Assembly (NCBI GenBank): GCA_017453765.1
Contig: JAFTEG010000242.1
Span: 1 to 16,511, forward strand
DNA length: 16,511 nt
Direction: 5' to 3'
Source of the DNA: Selenomonadaceae bacterium
Lineage (GTDB): Bacteria > Bacillota > Negativicutes > Selenomonadales > Selenomonadaceae
Below, one piece after another: positions 13,237 through 16,511 of the stretch. Below the pieces are notes generated by a model. That model saw nothing but the letters and a program-made list of their open reading frames with translations. It was not told the origin of the DNA and ran no database searches. The first letter of the stretch is position 1. The number at the start of each line of letters is the position of its first letter. A program made the position numbers and the translations under genes.

Positions 13237-15225
13237 TTACTTCTTAATTATGGATTTGAAAGTCTGCACAACGTTTTCTTTGGTAAAGCCGAATTTTTTG
13301 AAGAGAAGTCCTGCCGGTGCGGATTCGCCGAAACCTTTCATTGTAACCGTTGCGCCGTCGAGACCGACATAGCTGCCCCAACCGAAATTTTTAGCCGCTT
13401 CAATGGCAACACGCGCACGAATATTTTTCGGCAAGACGCTTTCTTTGTATTCGTCGCTCTGCTGTTCAAAAATATCCATGCACGGCATTGACACGACGCG
13501 GACGTTGATATTTTCTTTAGCCAATTCTTCCTGCGCCTCAATCGCCAGTGACACTTCCGAGCCGCTTGCCAATAAAATGCCGTCAATGTTGCCTTTCGCG
13601 TCCGAAATGACGTAGCCGCCTTTCAATGCGTCTTTGCTTGAGCCTGCAAGTTGCGGCAGGTTTTGACGTGTAAGCGCCAACGCGGTAGGTGTATTCTTAC
13701 TTGTAACCGCGCTGTACCAAGCGGCGGCAGTTTCCGTAGCGTCAGCCGGTCTGAAAACGTTGATATTCGGCATTGCGCGGAGCATTGCAAGCTGTTCAAT
13801 AGGTTCATGCGTGGGGCCGTCTTCACCGACGCCGATTGAATCATGTGTCAAAACGTAGGTGACGGGAAGGCCCATTATCGCCGCCAAACGCATCATCGGT
13901 TTCATATAGTCACTGAATACGAAGAAGGTGGCAACGAAATTGTGCAAGCCGCCGTGAAGAGCAATACCGTTGGCAATGGCGGACATTGAAAGTTCTCTTA
14001 CGCCGTAGTGCAAATTTCTGCCCGCGTAGTTGTCCTTGCTGAAGTCGCCCGCGTCCTTCATATTGGTTTTGTTGGAAGGTGCAAGGTCAGCACTGCCGCC
14101 GATAAGGTTAGGCATAATTTTTGCAAGGCGATTAATCATGGTGCCGGACAATGCGCGGGTTGCCTGCGGTTTATCTTCGTACGCCCAGAAGTCTGCGTTA
14201 TTAAGTAATGCGTCCGCGTCAACCGGCGCGTTGTATTCGTCCCAAAGTTTTTTCATATCGGGATACTGCGCGGCGTAGTCAGCAAAGAGTTTATTCCAAT
14301 TATCTTCCGCCGTCTGATTCTTCGCCATATCCTCTTGAATATGCGCGTAAACTTCGTCCGGTACGTAGAATGTTTCTTCAGGTTTAGGATAGTTGAGATT
14401 TTGTTTCAGCTTTACGACGTTATCTACGCCGAGCGGTTCACCGTGCGCGGACGCTGAATCCTGCTTGGGACTGCCGAAACCTATATGAGTTTTCACCGTG
14501 ATAAAGGAAGGACGCGTCTTATCAGCCTTAGCCTCTTCAATCGCCTTAGCAATTTCATCAAGGTTATTGCCGTCCTCAACAGTCAGCGTTTGGAAACCGA
14601 ATGCCGCCATACGTGCTTGAACGTTTTCTGTAAATGCAATGTCGGTACTGCCTTCAATAGAAATTCTGTTGCTGTCATAAAGTACGATTAATTTGGACAA
14701 GCCGAGCGTACCTGCAAGCGAGAAAGCCTCTGACGAAATACCTTCCATCATACAGCCGTCGCCGCCGAGTACGAAGGTGTAGTGATCCACTACGGGGAAA
14801 TTCGGCTTATTGAAAATTGCGGCAAGGTGCGCTTCAGCGATAGCCATACCGGTAGCCATAGCCATACCTGCGCCGAGAGGACCCGTTGTAGCCTCAACGC
14901 CGTTTGTCCAGCCGTATTCGGGGTGACCGGGCGTCTTGGAGCCGTCTTGGCGGAAGTTTTTCAAGTCGTCAATCGTCAAACCGTAGCCGAAAAGGTGGAG
15001 CAGTGAATAGAGCATTGCACTGCCGTGACCGCCGGAAAGTACGAAACGGTCTCTGTTAGCCCATTTGGAATTTTTGGGATTGTGCGTCATATGGTGCGCC
15101 CAAAGTTCATAAGCCATAGCCGCCGCGCCGAGCGGTAAGCCGGGGTGTCCGGAATTTGCTTTTTGTACTGCGTCTGCGCTGAGTGCGCGAATCGCATTTA
15201 CGCAAGTCATATCAATCTGTTGCAA
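13237..15225 (-). CDS. tkt: Transketolase
   Basis: Thiamine-diphosphate enzyme moving two-carbon units between ketose and aldose phosphates in the pentose phosphate pathway. The 662 residues are the usual full length. The ThDP motif runs GDGCMMEG (155-162) to N186. Conserved residues are H27 (GHPG), H67, H101 (TPGHPE), H261, E411 (VRELSMSAIANG) and H473 (GPTHEP); H261, E411 and H473 have the same numbers as in the E. coli enzyme. The start appears to be a TTG at 15225, with AGGAGAGG about 7 bases upstream; the next ATG (15210) is too far from any RBS. It lies 83 bp after the propeller gene across a heptamer array and ends at a strong terminator, so those two genes form one unit, with rpiB and rpe following. 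No transaldolase is in the window. Confidence 0.97.
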   Translation of the reverse strand: MQQIDMTCVNAIRALSADAVQKANSGHPGLPLGAAAMAYELWAHHMTHNPKNSKWANRDRFVLSGGHGSAMLYSLLHLFGYGLTIDDLKNFRQDGSKTPGHPEYGWTNGVEATTGPLGAGMAMATGMAIAEAHLAAIFNKPNFPVVDHYTFVLGGDGCMMEGISSEAFSLAGTLGLSKLIVLYDSNRISIEGSTDIAFTENVQARMAAFGFQTLTVEDGNNLDEIAKAIEEAKADKTRPSFITVKTHIGFGSPKQDSASAHGEPLGVDNVVKLKQNLNYPKPEETFYVPDEVYAHIQEDMAKNQTAEDNWNKLFADYAAQYPDMKKLWDEYNAPVDADALLNNADFWAYEDKPQATRALSGTMINRLAKIMPNLIGGSADLAPSNKTNMKDAGDFSKDNYAGRNLHYGVRELSMSAIANGIALHGGLHNFVATFFVFSDYMKPMMRLAAIMGLPVTYVLTHDSIGVGEDGPTHEPIEQLAMLRAMPNINVFRPADATETAAAWYSAVTSKNTPTALALTRQNLPQLAGSSKDALKGGYVISDAKGNIDGILLASGSEVSLAIEAQEELAKENINVRVVSMPCMDIFEQQSDEYKESVLPKNIRARVAIEAAKNFGWGSYVGLDGATVTMKGFGESAPAGLLFKKFGFTKENVVQTFKSIIKK

Positions 15226-15250
15226 AATAAAACCTCTCCTTTGATAGTTG

Positions 15251-15311
15251 CTAGGGGCTAGGGGCTAGGGGCTAAAAATTCTATTCCCTCTTCCCTAATC
15301 CCTGTTCCCTA
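15251..15311. repeat. 7-bp inverted repeat array between the propeller gene and tkt
   Basis: GGGG runs start at 15254, 15261 and 15268 (GGGGCTA heptamers), and CCC runs at 15286, 15293, 15300 and 15307 (CCCTCTT/CCCTAAT type), all on exact 7-bp spacing with an 11-base AT-rich spacer between the arms. On the transcript strand the second arm gives four GGG runs with four-base loops. The stop codon of the propeller gene (15309-15311) overlaps the last run. Confidence 0.92.
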
Positions 15312-16355
15312 CTCCGTCAACTCGTACATTGCAATTTCGTCAACTTCGCGATTGGTAGCTACAATGTAGTCTTTACCGTCCTTTACAAAGTGCATGACAT
15401 TAGCCGCGCCGCAACCTTCATCAAGAACCTGCGCGGTATACTCTTTGCCGTCGTGCGTGAAGGCAAGCAGGTAGCGTTTACCCTTGCGATGTCCGAGAAT
15501 CCACGTGGGCTTGCCGCAAATTTCGCCGCCGAATATCGCGTGCATAAATTCCAATTTTTCAGGGTGCGTGTAGGCAAGTTCAAATTTGCCGTCTTTCTTT
15601 TCATAGATGTTAATCGTGTCACCATGAAAAGGCGCTATCGTGCAGAGTTCCTCAACGCCGTCATTATTCAAGTCGAGTAACAAGCCGTCACTTGCCGCGT
15701 CGGAAGTCAGCTGTTCAATCGTCCATTCGCCGCCTGCAGTTTTGGGCGGGAAGAATTGAAATACGCCGTTGTCGCAGGATACGATACTGCTTGTGGAGCC
15801 GTCTTTTTCGACGTGACGATAGTAGCCGTGATTCTTAAGCATACCGTCTTTAATGCACTTCAATTCAAGCTGGTGATCGTAGGTATAGGTTGACAAATCC
15901 TCCGGCAGTTCAGCGACGCAGACTTTGCCGGGAAAACGCCAGTCATCTTTGTACTCATGGTCGGTCTTAAGACAGCACGCAATGAGATAATTTTTGCCGC
16001 CGGCTTGCAGAATGTCAAAGCGATGCACGAAAGGCAACTTGACAAGTACGCGGACTTCCCAGTCATCTTTGCCCATAGGCGTGACAACTACGATTGACGC
16101 ATTTTTACTGTCATTGGGCGAATAAAATTTGCGCGTGGAAAGGAATTGACCGTTACTGCCGGGTACCTGTTGCATTGTCATAATGCCGCCGGGTTCACTC
16201 CACAGCACTTCCTCTTGATTGCCGTCCAAATCGTAAAGGCGGCACTGATTGACTTTTTCCGCCGCAACAAGGAAATGATCCTTGCCGTTGTAATGGAGCT
16301 TAGTCATTGCGTAGCATTTTTCAAGACTGCCGATAACTTTTTTATTTACCTTCAC
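15309..16355 (-). CDS. VCBS/FG-GAP-like beta-propeller protein, function unknown
   Basis: A 348-residue protein without signal peptide or membrane helix, so probably cytoplasmic. It is built of repeated beta-rich segments of about 45-55 residues (FLVAAEKVNQCRLYDLDG, YLIACCLK, SIVSCDNGVFQFF, RYLLAFTHDGKEY, DYIVATNREVDEIAMYEL), typical of a propeller. One segment has a calcium-loop-like motif, DLNNDGVEE (228-236), as in FG-GAP/VCBS repeats. I cannot give an enzymatic or binding role. The start is GTG 16355 with AGGAGG 7 bases upstream. It precedes tkt by 83 bp on the same strand with no terminator between, so a role in sugar-phosphate metabolism is suggested by context only. Its upstream region holds an 18-bp tandem repeat, and its stop codon lies in a heptamer array. 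Confidence 0.8.
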   Translation of the reverse strand: MKVNKKVIGSLEKCYAMTKLHYNGKDHFLVAAEKVNQCRLYDLDGNQEEVLWSEPGGIMTMQQVPGSNGQFLSTRKFYSPNDSKNASIVVVTPMGKDDWEVRVLVKLPFVHRFDILQAGGKNYLIACCLKTDHEYKDDWRFPGKVCVAELPEDLSTYTYDHQLELKCIKDGMLKNHGYYRHVEKDGSTSSIVSCDNGVFQFFPPKTAGGEWTIEQLTSDAASDGLLLDLNNDGVEELCTIAPFHGDTINIYEKKDGKFELAYTHPEKLEFMHAIFGGEICGKPTWILGHRKGKRYLLAFTHDGKEYTAQVLDEGCGAANVMHFVKDGKDYIVATNREVDEIAMYELTE

Positions 16356-16366
16356 AGCTACTCCTC

Positions 16367-16462
16367 CTTATGAAAGAACTTTAACTTAAGAAACAACTTT
16401 AACTTTATCTTATGAAACAATTTTACCTTACGAAACAGCCTGACCTTATGAAACAACTTTAT
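16367..16462. repeat. 18-bp tandem repeat upstream of the propeller gene
   Basis: Five copies of a unit close to CTTATGAAACAACTTTAC start at 16367, 16385, 16409, 16427 and 16445. The spacing is 18 bases except for one 6-base insertion between the second and third. On the transcript strand the unit reads GTTGTTTCATAAGG. The copy nearest the gene merges into its AAGGAGG ribosome binding site, and the farthest copy overlaps the stop codon of the upstream gene. Confidence 0.88.
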
Positions 16463-16511
16463 CGAAATATCCGCGAATGAATTTATTTGCAGACTCCAAC
16501 TCCGCTTTCCA
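16446..16511 (-). CDS. C-terminal end of an upstream gene (partial)
   Basis: From the right edge the minus strand reads WKAELESANKFIRGYFDKV then V-S and TAA (16446-16448), an open frame of 21 codons with an amphipathic, gene-like composition. It runs into the first 18-bp repeat, which supplies the last codons and the stop. The protein cannot be identified from so little. The orientation and position (91 bp before the propeller start) suggest it belongs to the same operon. Confidence 0.45.
   Translation of the reverse strand, partial: WKAELESANKFIRGYFDKVVS

Noticed and set aside
12680..13372. Long plus-strand open frame (230 codons) opposite rpiB and tkt
   Set aside because: It runs antisense across two clear genes and a terminator, has no RBS, and its translation is low-complexity without any family motif.
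16367..16462. CRISPR array
   Set aside because: Units are 18 bp, contiguous and without spacers.

Overview
The window looks like a chromosomal segment of an anaerobic, propionate-forming bacterium, most likely a member of the Negativicutes (Selenomonas-like). That is an inference. It rests on the adenosylcobalamin-dependent methylmalonyl-CoA mutase pair (succinate-propionate pathway), the small TSCPD protein and HTH/Ser-Thr-kinase pair of Firmicutes type, strong AGGAGG ribosome binding sites, and moderate G+C with AT-rich intergenic DNA. No rRNA, tRNA, insertion sequence, integrase or CRISPR array is visible.

Layout. (1) 1-3537, minus strand: mutA (small subunit) then mutB (large subunit, cut by the left edge). 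(2) 3714-4062, minus: a one-gene unit with its own promoter, ribosome binding site and strong terminator, encoding a 78-residue peptide that looks like a RiPP/bacteriocin precursor. (3) 4092-6669: an HTH regulator and a five-helix membrane protein on the minus strand, diverging from a membrane-anchored Ser/Thr kinase on the plus strand. (4) 6861-7335, plus: two tiny proteins, one a zinc ribbon. (5) 7405-9156: mnmE (tRNA modification GTPase, minus) and a TSCPD protein (plus), fired from overlapping divergent promoters. (6) 9184-10191: an orphan 276-residue gene, reminiscent of the front domain of some McrB-type restriction proteins, bracketed by two nearly identical terminator copies. (7) 10354-16355, minus: a sugar-phosphate block of a VCBS-like beta-propeller protein, transketolase, RpiB, Rpe and a phosphohexomutase. 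It covers the non-oxidative pentose phosphate steps except transaldolase. (8) 16446-16511, minus: the last 21 codons of an upstream gene.

The most distinctive signal is a family of short-period intergenic repeats. Four gene junctions (mutA/mutB, upstream of mnmE, rpiB/rpe, and propeller gene/tkt) carry strict 7-bp repeats. Where complete they are built as purine-rich arm, spacer, pyrimidine-rich arm. Three arrays place four evenly spaced GGG runs on the transcribed strand, which is G-quadruplex potential. At three junctions the array overlaps the upstream gene's stop codon. An 18-bp tandem array before the propeller gene behaves the same way, and a separate 8-bp array has expanded in frame inside the G domain of MnmE. 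With the free-standing RiPP-like gene and the terminator-bracketed orphan, these are the observations most worth following.
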